Part shown: in pieces, positions 36,514 to 49,625 of the stretch | Layout: each line of letters begins with the position of its first letter | Position numbering within the stretch: the stretch's first letter is position 1 | Origin: Trema orientale | Taxonomy: Eukaryota > Streptophyta > Magnoliopsida > Rosales > Cannabaceae | NCBI GenBank assembly: GCA_002914845.1 | Contig: JXTC01000486.1 | Coordinates: forward strand, 10,679 to 74,678 | DNA length: 64,000 nt | Reading direction: 5' to 3' | Made by a program: the position numbers and the translations under genes | Notes under the pieces: model-generated | The model's database searches: none | Told to the model about the DNA's origin: nothing | What the model saw: only the letters and a program-made list of their open reading frames with translations

Positions 36514-39507
36514 TGTAACATCAAGCTCCTCACATAATTAAGAGAGCCAATAATAAACATACTCTAATTGCATACTAGGCATCTAGAAGTCGTTAATACC
36601 AGTTTCATAAAAACATGCTCATTCATTATGTTATGTGCATTCACATATATGTTATTGTACTAATGATTACTGAAGTGTTCCGATGCAATGTAAAGGTTCA
36701 ATACCCTCAGAAAGAGAGAGCTCGGTGTGCTAAAAGAACAAAGGATATAATTATGAAAGTAATACTATGTGCACATGCATTAAGATCGTACTTATTGATA
36801 ACTTGGTCAAATAGTAGTTTTTCGATAAAATACAATTTTCACGCACTTCGGAGCCGAATTCACTGTGTATTTAACACGTCAAATAGGCTTAATTTAATGT
36901 CTAGGACTCATTTATAACATTTTATTTGTCGGCTCCTGGTAAGCACTAGGTGGCATTCTGGACACTAATTTGTATTTAGTTGAACTAAGCTAGCTTAGAT
37001 TAAGCTTAATCGCGTAATGTCGTTTTTGTGCATTCTAATAATTAAGTGCTAATACTATGTTTGCCATGTTAATTGGAGTGTAATTGACTTTCTTTTTATG
37101 TTTAATGACTGGTTATAAGGCTAGGTCCCACTAGATTGCAATAAGATTGGCCATATGGGATTATAGGTCAAAGTATGACTAGTTTTCACCTTCTAAGCTA
37201 GGTTTCACCATTTTAGACTACACTTAGGTGTACAGGATTGACCAGCAACGTGGTGAGTATGCTAAGGATGTTAAAGCTGGACACATGGAAAGCAATTAGC
37301 AAAATACCCAAAATACCTCTTAGAATTTAAGTTATGCCATTTCTTAGTTATTAAGTATCACTTTTTGACCAAATCTGGTCATTTGCTTTCCCTTTCTCTC
37401 CCGCCACGACCTGAGCCTCTCCAATACCTTCTTACACTTTTCTCAACTCCTCTTATCCATATCCAAGAGTTTCCAAGTGGTAGAACTCAAATTGGAGCTC
37501 TAGAAAGCAAGATAGACCAAAACTAGTCAAGGTAGCTCTACTAAGTTTTTCTTTCTAGGTCTTGTCCTTTAATTTCAATTCTCTACTTGTTCTCACTTAA
37601 ATATTGGTTTCATCAGGTCCTCTTAAGTTCAGAAATCTATTTCTAAGCCTTGGGAATCAGTTTGGTAGAGATAGAAGGCAAGAACACTAGCAAAGACTCA
37701 AACTAGTCAAGGTGAGGTTTATGTTGGATTTTGAATTTGTAATGAGTTTCTTTTATTTTAGCTCCTAAACCTAAGCTATTATTTGATAAATAATGGTCCT
37801 AGGAACCCTTATGTATTGCTGGAAACATAAAATTTAAGTGGAGGATTAATGTTAAACCTAAAGCCCCAAAGTTTGTTATTTATNAACTTGTTTAAACCAA
37901 AAAAGAGTTCAAGTGCATATAAATTGTTCTAAGTAATCCTCTTGATGTGTATACGTGGGAATTAGATTGTTAATTGTTATTGCAGGTTTAAAACCATGAT
38001 TTTAATCATGTGGGAATGTCCTAAAAATAGGGGAGGTGCTGTCCAAATTTTTTTAAAATGAAATGGCACCGTTTAGGAGTAAATGGTCTAGTTTTTACAA
38101 AATGATGTGCCATTTTGGATCATTTTGTGTTAATGAACGAGCATTCATATTTTAATACTTTTGAACAGTTTTTCAATGCTAGTTATTGATTGTCAAGTGC
38201 CTTAGGTGATTTATATGCTTCCGAGCCATTTCAAGATCAAGTTTCTTAATTTGGTGAAAATTGTCATTTCGGTCTTGTTCAAGTATTTTAATGCATTCTT
38301 TTTGTAAAATGTGCATCATGAGTAATAGTAATTTATAACAGGTGATTAGCACACCAATCTCTAGAGGATATTGACTCTTTCCGCTATCAATTCCTATTCA
38401 GGACACGAGGTAAGTAAAGTACTCAACTATAGCACAAGAATTATGTGCTATATAAGTATGTATTATGTTTTCATGTTTTGCATTTATTCTAGTTATGAGT
38501 ATGACCATTAGCATTTTTGATTTCAGCATATATATGCTTGGTAATTTTGGTGTGGTAATATTATGTACACCATGCATGTTTTATGAAAAAGTTTAAGAAG
38601 GGTAATATGATTTACGAAATGCCTTAGTATTATTGTGCAAAACTATATTATCATAGAGAAGTTAAGACCAGGTAACTTTCAGAAGGTTTTGTGTCACTGT
38701 TACGGGGAAGTGGGATAAGTATTTACAGTTTCAGAGTGGCAGCCCCAGGAGAGGGGCCAGTGTGACAGGATTAGTCATAAGGTTTGCCACAACGTTCCTC
38801 CTCCAAGTTATATAATAGATTACACTATAGTCTCGGTCCGCCTTATCTCTTGAGCTCGACGGGATAACGATGGACTAAGGTTAGTAACGAGCCCCACTGT
38901 GGTGAGAGCCGTCGGGAGGAGAGCCCATGGGATATCATTAGTTCATGAAGCCCTGCAGGCACGGTGCCAAACCGGACAGTAGGTACAAGACAAGGAAGGG
39001 TCTAAAGGAAAAATATTTATACTAAAACATTTAAGCAAGCATGGTCATACATTTAATTCATTTCATTAAGCAACATATCATCTATTATTTTACTTACTGA
39101 GCTGTAGCTCATTATAGTCTTGTGTTGCAGGTAATGATTAAGATGACAGCATGAGCTTTTGAGCTGGAGTAGAAGCCCAAACTTGGTGTTGTACATATGG
39201 ATATTTTGACCACATGTGGGGGCCTAGTTTGTATATTTTGGGATGTTTTACAGTCTCTCAATGAAGTTATTTTTAGTTCGTTTCTTTTGGAACCTATTAC
39301 TATCTTTCGTTTGTAATATACGTATATACTAATCCACACTAGGTTTGTAAGTAAAATCATCTATTCTAGAGTTTTAAAGAAAATGAAAAGCTCAAATTGG
39401 CCCGTATTTTTGGAAAAATAAATACAGGACTATTTTCCGAAAGTAACGTCTTGTATTTAGAAAGTTAATAAATTTCCTACTAGTAATATGAACATAAGGG
39501 CGTTACA
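36514..39507 (+). repeat. 5' LTR of the gypsy element
   Basis: It starts TGTAACATC and ends GGGCGTTACA, 2,994 bp, and aligns with 44,206-47,213. A single N at about 37,884 marks an uncertain assembly point. A 100-codon open frame near its start recurs in the other LTR and is explained by LTR identity. Confidence 0.93.
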
Positions 39508-39675
39508 AGTTGGTATCAGAGTAGAGGTTTAAATCATGTCTGTAGACTGTCCATATATGTATATCGAGGAAGGGAATCACTCAGCTCACAAGTAAGTATT
39601 TTATGTGCATTAATTTATATTTGTTGCATGCTTCATATTTATTATTGGCTAACTTTTACTAGGATAAGGAGCATT

Positions 39676-42600
39676 GAAATGACTGCTACTCGAGGTCAAA
39701 CATCTAGAGCTACTGAGGGCTTTACCCCTGAGAGACATACACAGGAGTTAGCAGAACTCCGTGAGATGGTATGTAGGCAGGCAGAACAAATTGAGAGGCT
39801 GTTACAACAGCAAGAGGAAAGACAGATTCCGCCTAATGCACATCCTCTACCACCACCACCTCCACCACAAGCCCCAGCTACATTTCACCCTCTTGAACCA
39901 TTATATGAACGGTTCAGGAAACAACACCCGCCAGTATTTGAAGGTACTACAGACCCACTTGATGCAGAAGAATGGAAATGTTCGTTGGAAACTATTTTTG
40001 ATTTTATGCAGCTAAATGAAAGGGAGAAAGCATATTGTGCTATTTACATGTTAAAGAAAGATGCACGTATATGGTGGGATGTGATTGGACAGACGAGAGA
40101 TATTACTCAGATGACATGGACAGAATTTCAAATGGTTTTTAACGAGAAATATTACAATACTACAGTGTTGGTCACAAAGGTGAACGAGTTCAGTAAATTA
40201 CAATAGGGTAACTTTTCAGTGGCTGAATATGTGAGAAAATTTGATCAATTGGTGAGGTTTGCTTCAAATATGGTCCCAAATGATATCACCAGGGTCACTC
40301 GCTTTATGGAGGGACTTAAGCCAGAGCTTGCTAGAGATGCTGACATGGGACTTACAGGGCCAATTTTATATGGACAGGCTGTAGAGAAAGCTTTACGAGC
40401 TGAACATCGAGAAGAGAAGATATTAAAAGCTAGAACTTCTACCAGTTTTCCTCGTAGAAAGTTTCAGCCCAATATAGGTCGTTTCAATGACAATAAACGA
40501 GGAGGCCAATTTTTCCAAGGTAGAGCAGAACAGAACAAGAGGTTCAAGAGCGGGCAACAGAGTGGACAACAATGGAGACAACAGTAGCCACGATATGAAA
40601 AATATGGAAAAAACCATCTTGGAGAGTGCAAAGCTCATACTACAGTTTGTTATAAATGTGGTAAGGAAGGTCACTTCAAAAGAGAGTGCCCATTGTGGAG
40701 AAATGAGCAGAAGAAAGAAGAACCTAGGAAGACTAATGCTAGGGTGTTCGCACTCACTCAGGCTGATACAGGCGCAGATCCTTCGGTTGTTTCAGGTGAG
40801 ATCCTTATCGCTGACATACCTACACATGCATTAATAGATTCTAGTGCCACACATCCATTTGCATCGATGACATATATGAGGAGATTATGTAGACTCCCTG
40901 ATCAGTTACCAGAGGTATTCATTACAGTATTACCATCAGGAGAAATATTATATTCAGATCAGTAGTTAAGAGGAATTCCATTACAGATAGATGGTAGAGA
41001 GCTATGTGTGGATCTTGTGATATTGAAAATACAGGAATACGAGGTTATACTCGGTATGAATTGGCTTTCCAAATATAATGCTACTATTAACTGTAAAAAG
41101 AAAAGAGTGATATTCTAACCTTCTGAAGAGGATCAGTTTGTTTTCATCGGTGCTCCACCGAAAACTAGTATACCTATCATCACTGCTTTGAAGGCAAAGA
41201 AATTGTTAGACAATGGTTGTTCAGGGTATTTAGCCAACATAATAGATACTTCTATGGAACATCAATTGAGACCTGAGAATGTATCGATAGTTAAGGATTT
41301 CTTAGAAGTGTTTCTTGATGAATTACCAGGATGACCACCAGACAGAGAAATTGAGTTTGTTATTAAATTATTACTTGGTACTGCACCAGTATCGAAGGCA
41401 CCCTATAGAATGGCACCTGCAGAGTTGAAAGAATTAAAGATACAATTACAGGAACTCATAGACAAAAAGTTCATCAGACCTAGCTATTCACCATGGGGCG
41501 CTCCAGTTTTGTTTGTCAAGAAGAAAGATGGTACCATGCGGATGTGTATTGATTACAGAGAATTGAATAAAGTGACAATCAAGAATAAGTATCCACTTCC
41601 TAGATTGATGATCTGTTTGACCAATTACAGGGTTCAGCCGTATTTTTCAAGATTGACTTGAGATCGAGATACCATCAGTTAAAAATTAGAGAAGAAGATG
41701 TGCCAAAAACAGCCTTTCGGACTCGTTATGGTCATTATGAATTCTTGGTAATGCCATTCGGATTGACCAACGCCCCAACAGCCTTTATAAATATGATGAA
41801 TAAAGTCTTTAAAGATTATCTAGACAAGTTTGTAATAGTGTTTATTGATGATATTCTAGTTTATTCACAGTCCAAAAATGAACATAAGGAGCATTTGAGA
41901 CTTACATTGCAGAGGTTGAAGGAGAAGTAACTTTATGCGAAGTTTAAAAAGTGTGAATTCTGGCTTGAGAAAGTTGCCTTTTTGGGTCATATAGTTTCTA
42001 GTGAAGGTATTTCAGTGGATCCAACAAAGATAGAAGCAGTTAGTAAGTGGTTGAGACCAAATAATGCTTCTGAGATACGAAGTTTTCTGGGATTGGCAGG
42101 CTACTACAGGAGATTTGTGGAGGGATTTTCTAGGATAGCGACACCTCTCACACAACTCACCAGAAAGAGTCAGAAATTTGAATGGACAGAGGCTTGTGAG
42201 AAAAGTTTTCAAAAGTTGAAACAAAGATTGATTTCAGCCCTAATACTCACTATTCTGTCTGGATCAAGAAACTTCGTAATTTATAGCGACGCGTCAAAGA
42301 AAGGATTGGGGTGTGTGCTAATGCAAAATGGTAAGGTAATAGCTTATGCCTCCAGACAATTGAAAGACTACGAGCAAAAATATCCTACTCATGACCTAGA
42401 GTTAGCAGCAGTTGTATTTATTCTCAAGATTTGGAGACATTATCTGTACGGGGAACATTGTGAAATATACACTGCCCATAAGAGTCTCAAGTACTTTTTC
42501 ACACAGAAGGAATTAAACATGAGATAAAGACGATGGTTAGAGCTGGTAAAGGACTATGATTGTGAGATTTTGTATCATCCAGGGAAAGCAAATGTTGTGG

Positions 42601-44165
42601 CCGATGCATTGAGTAGAAAATCACCGAGTAGTTTATCAGTTCTAAGGAAGTTATCAAAGCCACTTCTGGAGGATATGTATAGAGCACAAATTGAGATCAT
42701 CATTGGTAAATTGGCAACAATGACACTTCAGTCAACGTTATTAGAAAGAATTAAACAGGGTCAGCTTACAGATCTGTATTTGTTAAGATAGAAAGATGAA
42801 GTGGAAGATAGAAAGACCACTGAATTTAGTATCTCAGTTAATAGGACTATGAAGTTTAAAGATAGATTATGTGTCCCAAATGATGAAGGACTTAAGAACG
42901 AAATCCTTATAGAGGCTTACACTACACTATATTCATTGCACTCAGGAACTACAAAGATGTATAATGATTTGAGAATGCATTATTGGTAACCTGGAATGAA
43001 AAAGGACATCGTAGAGTTTGTAGCTAAGTGTCTCACATGTCAACAGATCAAAGCTGATCACCAATGACCCCCTGGTCTATTACGACCACTGCAGATTCCA
43101 GAATGGAAATGGGAAGAAATAACTATGGATTTTGTGGTTGGATTACCTAGAACCTCGAAATAGCATGATGCCATATGGGTTATAGTAGACAGATACACAA
43201 AGTCAGCACACTTCCTTCCCGTACGCATGACCTACACTATGGATCAGTTTGCAGAACTGTATATTCAAGAAATTGTGAGATTGTATGGAGTACCAGTTTC
43301 CATTATTTCAGATCGGGATCCGCAGTTCACTTCAAAGTTTTAGGAGAGTTTGCAGATGGCCATGGGAACCGGATTGAAGTTTAGTACAGCTTTTCACCCT
43401 CCAACAGATGGACAAACAGAAAGGACAATTCAGACTTTGGAAGATATGTTAAGAGTATGTATTCTAGATTTCCAAGGATCATGGAGTAAGTACCTGCCAT
43501 TAATTGAGTTTCCTTATAATAACAGTTATCAAGCAACAATTGGTGCAGCTCCATATGAAATGTTATATGGTAGAAAGTGTCGATCTCCTATCCATTGGGA
43601 TGAAATGGGAGAAAAGAAGTATCTTGGCCCAGAGTTAGTCAAAGAAACCACAGAGGCAACAGAAAAGATAAGAAAAAGAATGCTTGCTACACATAATCGA
43701 CAAAAGAAGTACGCTGATCCAATGCGAAGAGATATTGAATTCAATGTAGGAGACATGGTATTTTTAAAAGTAGCACCAATGAAAGGAGTGATGAGATTTG
43801 GAAAGAAATGAAAGTTGAGTCCTAGATTTATTAGACCTTTCGAGATCCTTGAAAGAGTTGGAAACGTAGCATACAGACTTGCTTTACCTCCATCACTGTC
43901 AAGCGCACACAATGTCTTTCACATCTTTTTATTGAGGAAATATGTTTTAGACCCCTCCCATCTGTTGAGTTATGAGCCACTAGAGCTGAATCGAGATTTG
44001 ACATATGAGGAACGACCAGTACAGATACTTGATAAAAAAGAGAAAGAATTGAGAAACAAAAAAATTCTATAAGTTAAAGTTTTGTGGAGGAATTTCGCTG
44101 TAGAAAAAGCGACTTGGGAGAGAGAGGATGAAATGAGGATCAAGTATCCAGAATTATTTGGGTGA
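39676..44165 (+). pseudogene. gag-pol remains of the gypsy element
   Basis: Gag runs about 39,676-40,590 (Pro-rich stretch, then 'WEDVIG'-type capsid words such as 'ARIWWDVIG'). The zinc knuckle is at about 40,647-40,689 ('CYKCGKEGHFKREC') and the protease at about 40,780-40,900. RT runs about 41,410-41,935 ('[19 protein letters not shown]', '[10 protein letters not shown]'), RNase H about 42,250-42,520 and integrase about 42,930-43,730. The C-terminal part is at about 43,815-44,160 ('VLWRNFAVEKATWERE', a chromodomain-like end). This is the standard Ty3/gypsy chromovirus order. The coding part is broken. Confidence 0.92.
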
Positions 44166-44205
44166 GCAAATTTCGAAGACGAAATTTTTATAAGGAGGAG
44201 TGGAT

Positions 44206-47200
44206 TGTGATATCCAGCTCCTAACATAATTAAGAGAGCCAATAATAAACATGCTCTAATTGCATACTAGGCATCTAGAAGTCATTAATACCAGTTTCGT
44301 AAAAACATGCTCATTCATTATGTTATGTTCATTCACATACATATTATTGTACTAATGATTGCTGAAGTATTCCGATGCAGTGTAAATGTTCAATACCCTC
44401 AGAAAGAGAGAGCTCGATGTGCTAAAAGAACAAAGGATATAATTATGAAAGTAATACTATGTGCGCATGCATTAAGATCGTACTTGTTGATAACTTGGTC
44501 AAATAGTAGTTTTTCGGTAAAATACAATTTTCACACACTTCGGAGCCAAATTCACTGTGTGTTTAACACGTCAAATAGGCCTAATTTAATGTCTAGGACT
44601 CATTTATAGCATTTTATTTGTCGGCTCCAGGTAAGCACGAGGTGGCATTCTGGACACTAATTTATATTTAGTTGCACTAAGCTGGCTTAGATTAAGCTTA
44701 ATTGCGTAATGTCGTTTTTGTGCATTCTAATAATTAAGTGCTAATACTATGTTTGCCATATTAATTGGAGTGTAATTGACTTTCTTTTTATGTTTAATGA
44801 CTAGTTATAGGGCTAGGTTCCACTAGATTACAATAAGATTGGCCATATAGGATTATAGGTCAAAGTATGACTAGTTTGCACCTTCTAAGCTAGGTTTCAC
44901 CGTTTTAGACTATACTTGGGTGTATAGGATGGACCAGCAATGTGGTGAGTATGCTAAGGATGTTTTAAAGCTGGACACATGGAAAGCAATGAGCAAAATA
45001 CCCAAAATACCCCTTAGAATTTAAGTTATGCTATTTCTTAGACATTAAGTATCACTTTTTGACCAAATCTGGTCATTTGCTTTCCCTTTCTCTCCAGCCA
45101 CAACCTGAGCCTCTCCAATACCTTCCTACACTTTCCTCAACTCCTCTTATCCATATCCAAGAGTTTCCAAGTGATAGAACTGAAATTGGAGCTCTAGAAA
45201 GCAAGATAGACCAAAACTAGTCAAGGTAGCTCTACTAAGTTCTTCTTTCTAGGTCTTGTCCTTTAATTTCAATTCTGTACTTGTTCCAACTTAAATATTG
45301 GTTTCATCAGGTCCTCTTAAGTTCAGAAATCCATTTCTAAGCCTTGGGAATCAGTTTGGTAGAGATAGGAGGCAAGAACACTAGTAAAGACTCAAACTAG
45401 TCAAGGTGAAGTTTATATTGGATTTTGAATTTGTAAAAAGTTTCCTTTATTTCAGCTCTTAAACCTAAGTTATTTTTTGATGAATAATNTTAAACCTAAA
45501 GCCCCAAAGTTTGTTATTTATGGAGTTAAGTGTTTTTATGTGTAATAGATTAAGTTTTCTATGTTTGTAATATGATTTCTTAAATTTGGACTGCTTGTTT
45601 AAACCGAAAAAGAGTTCAAGTGCACATAAATTGTTCTAAGTAATCCTCTTGATGTGTATATGTGGGAATTGGATTGTTAATTGTTATTGCAAGTTTAAAA
45701 CCTTAATTTTAATCATGTGGGAATGTCCTAAAAATAGGGGAGGTGCTGTCCAAATGTTTTTAATTTGAAATGGCACCATTTAGGAGCAAATGGTCTAGTT
45801 TTTACAAAATGATGTGCCATTTTAGATCATTTTGTATTAATGAACTAGCATTCATATTTTAATACTTTTGAACAGTTTTTCGATGCTAGTTATTGATTGT
45901 CAAGTGCCTTAGGTGATTTATATACTTCCGAGCCATTTTAAGATCAAATTTTTTAATTTGGTGAAAATTGTCGATTCGGTCTTGTTTAAGTATTTTAATG
46001 TATTCTTTTTGTAAAATATGCATCATGAGTAATAGTAATTTATAACAGGTGATTAGCACACCAATCTCTGGAGGATATTGAGTCTTTCCACTATCAATTC
46101 CTATTCAGGACACAAGGTAAGTAAAATACTCAACTGCAACACAAGAATTATGTGCTATATAAGTATCTATTATGTTTCCATGTTTTGCATTTATTCTAGT
46201 TATGAGTATGACCATCAGCATTTTGATTTCAGCATATATATGCTTGGTAATTTTGGTGTGGTAATATTATGTACACCATGCATGTTTTATGAAAAAGTTT
46301 AAGAAGGGTAATATGATTTATGAAATGCCTTAGTATTATTGTGTAAAACTATTTTATCATAGAGAAGTTAAGACCAGGTAACTTTCAGAAGGTTTTGTGT
46401 CACTGTTACGGAGAAGTGGGATAAATATTTACAGTTTCAGAGTGGCAGCCCCAGGAAAGGGACAAGTGTGACAGGTTTAGTCATAAGGTTTGCCACAATA
46501 TTCCTCCTCCAAGTTATATAATAGATTACACTACAGTCTCGGGCCGCCTTATCTCTTGAGCTCGATGGGGTAATGATGGACTAAGGTTAGTAACGAGTCC
46601 CACTATGGTGAGAGCCAGCAGGAGGAGAGCCTATAGGATATCATTAGTTCAGGAAGCCCTACAGGCACGGTGCCGAACCGGACAGTGGGCACATGACAGG
46701 GAAGGGTCTAAAGGAGAAATATTTATACCAAAACATTTAAGCAAGCATGGTCATACATTTAATTCATTTCATTGAGCAACATGTCATCTATTATTTTATT
46801 TACTGAGCTGTAGCTCATTGTAGTCTTGTGTTGCAGGTAATGATTGAGATGACAGCATGAGCTTGTGAGCTGGAGTAGAGGCCCATCCTTGCTGTTTTAC
46901 ATATGGATATTTTGACCACATGTGGGGGGCCTAGTTTGTATATTTTGGGATGTTTTACAGTCTCTCAATGAAGTTATTTTTAGTTCATTTCTTTTGGAAC
47001 CTATTACTATCTTTCGTTTGTAATATATTTATATACTAATCCACACTAGGTTTGTAAGTAAAATCATCTACTCCAGAGTTTTAAAGAGAATGAAAAGCTC
47101 AAATTGGCCGTATTTTTAGAAAAATAAATATAGGACTATTTTCCGAAAGTAACGCCTTGTATTTAGAAAGTTAATAAATTTCCTACTAGTAATATGAACA

Positions 47201-47213
47201 TGAGGGCATTGCA
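44206..47213 (+). repeat. 3' LTR of the gypsy element
   Basis: It starts TGTGATATCC and ends GGGCATTGCA, 3,008 bp. It carries a single N at about 45,489. Copia LTR sequence resumes after the duplicated ATTTA. Confidence 0.93.
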
Positions 47214-48125
47214 ATTTAAATTGTAAATGAGTGAAATCAATAGAGGTCAATATTCTCTACTGTTTGATAAAACATATTTGTTGAATTATATAGTTATAAT
47301 TAATAATATAGAATTTGGTGAAATAATATCTCTTGGTGGATTTTGGTACTTGATCATAAGTCTTAGGTCTAAGCGTGTCAACAATGATTTAGTTAGATGT
47401 TGACTGATGATCATTTGAGAAATTGGTAAGAACCAAGATACATATGCTTATGTTTTTACAAAGGGGTATTAGCAAAGAATCATTATGGCATGGGGCGTTA
47501 CTCTAATATATAGCATAGATAGTTAGAGTGTAATTTTAGTCCTTTAGTGGAATCGACTTGAAATTAAATAATTAACAGGTCAGTTTAATTATTGCAGAGC
47601 CAATTGTATATGTTCCACAAGATCCCTAGGCTAACATATCTCAATGGTCGCACTATCACTGGACTGGACCGATTATAAGTTAATTGGACAAAATTAAGTG
47701 GGACTGCTTGAAGACCAACATGCCTAGCCCAGTTACTGGGCCTGGGCATGTGGCACAATCTGGGGAAGAGGATTGGCTTCAGTATTGCTAAATTCTGGAT
47801 AAAACTGATAAGCTTGGTCACTATATTATCAATCTTTCTCATATGATAATTTCTATATAAAGTTTGATTGTGATTCCCATTAATTGATTACGTTCAATGA
47901 ACCTAGATATAATTAGATACTAATTATAGTTAATTGAATGTTAACAAATCAAAGAAAAACTGACAAAATAATATTTGATTGATTGCTGAATGTAAAAGGT
48001 AAATCAAGATAGTTAAATATTACAAATTGTGAAATCAGGTAACAAAGTATTCCTAAAAAGGGAATTACCTAATTTTGGCGAATTTTGGCCAATAAGGAAA
48101 GAGCCCATATACCTACAGCATAATG

Positions 48126-49625
48126 TGTTATGCTAAATACATATATGTAAATTAACCGCAAGTAAACGGGTCATATACAGGTAATAAAGTGATAAATATA
48201 GAGTTATCAATCCCATGAGGAATTGGGTGTTAAATTATCGTTAATTATCGGAATTATCGTAACCTAACTTTATCTAGGCAATCAAACTAAATAAGTTTAT
48301 AAATTAAATAAATACAAATATAAATAGAAATTCAAAAATAAAATATGGAGACTTCTATGCACAAATATACTAGGGGATTGAATTCACCTAACTATCAACT
48401 ATGTCTTTTGATCATCAATTGCATTCTAATCAATTATTCCTAGTTTATAAGCTAAGAATCCAAAGGTATTTCTACTCCCTCTCTCGAGTGCCGAGTGAAA
48501 TCATTCCTAAATTCCAGTACTAATATCTCTATTCCAAACCTAGAAATTAAGAATTCATTATGTTCAATAGTTCTTTGATTATAACTTCAAAGGCGTTATA
48601 GGTTCTCTCAAACTCTATAAGTCCTAGGTTATACTATCCTATAGTTGTTTCTAAAATTCCCTTTCTCAAGTATCAAATGCTAGAACCAAATCATCCAACT
48701 AGTAGCTAATTAGTTAAGAAGCATTAACCATGGAATAGCATAAATAAATTCAAGAACAATATCAAAGAACATATTAGAATTCAAGATATAGAATCAAAGT
48801 CTAAATTATATCATTCCCTAAGCATATGATAATTAGTTCAACATAAGAGAGTCCAATACTAATTTCAACAAGAATTTTATATATCCAAATATATTCAATT
48901 ATCAAGCATGATACAAAATTCAAATGAAATTAGGGTGAGAAAGAGGAAGAAAAAAACTCTTTTGTAGAGGTAGAACTTCAAGCTTCAATCTTTTCAAGCC
49001 ACTCTCTCAAGCATCCTCTCCAAGATTTTTGCTCCAAGCTCCTTCCTATCTAGGAATTTTGAGTTTTCTTTGTTGTGCTTTCTCTCTAACTCTCCACCCT
49101 TGAAATGGAGGGTTAAGGATGTATTTAAGGGGCTCCAAGGTGACCTAGGCTGGATGGAATGTCAACCATTCGATCAGATCACATCAATGGTCCAGATTGG
49201 CTCTAAAAACTCGCTAAAAATGCACTTCAGGATGCTGGGTAGCTCCACGGCTCTCCTTAGCAAGCACTGCGATGCTGTAGCCTCTGGAAGTCTGATTTCC
49301 AGGCAGCACCGCGGTGCTACTACTACAGTGCCGCAGTGCTCTCAGCTCTAGAACTCAGCATGACAGCTTTTCTTCCTGAGGGTGCTGTTTTTTCGTTTTA
49401 GCTCTATTTAACTTGATTTTCATTGCGTTGTATTCGTATCGGACTCAACGTTCATCCAAAATAGTTGAAATATCCATATTTTTCACCTATTTATCTTGAT
49501 TCTTATTTATTCATAAGAACTATAAAAACAAAGCAAAAGCACATGAAACCAACATAAATGCTTGAGAACTTACAATTATTTAAGCTGAATGATACTTAAT
49601 TTGTGAGTGAATTAATTACTCATCA
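48126..49625 (-). repeat. LTR of the non-autonomous element (3' in its own sense)
   Basis: It aligns with 52,294-53,746. It contains a locally GC-rich patch with 'agcaccgcggtgctac' near 49,300, which is shorter in the other copy. Confidence 0.88.

Larger units (their letters stand above)
36514..47213 (+). mobile_element. Ty3/gypsy chromovirus (Tekay-like), near full length
   Basis: LTRs of about 3 kb (36,514-39,507 and 44,206-47,213) enclose a 4.7 kb interior. The flanks ATTTG and ATTTA differ by one transition. The primer site TTGGTATCAGAG follows the 5' LTR after two bases, and a purine tract (AAGGAGGAGTGGAT) precedes the 3' LTR. Order: gag, protease, RT, RNase H, integrase and a C-terminal chromodomain-like end. 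Long LTRs plus this C terminus suggest the Tekay/Del lineage. All parts are present, but it is broken at roughly eight to ten places. By eye the LTRs differ by about 5-7% near their starts, suggesting a few million years at usual plant rates. Confidence 0.93.

Noticed and set aside
27896-39522. TGGTATCA strings as possible tRNA genes
   Set aside because: They are primer binding sites after LTRs. No cloverleaf or tRNA body is present.
36615-44609. A 100-residue open frame near the start of both gypsy LTRs (36,615-36,917 and 44,307-44,609), similar in the two copies
   Set aside because: The similarity follows from the two LTRs being copies of each other, and the composition shows no known domain or selection signal.
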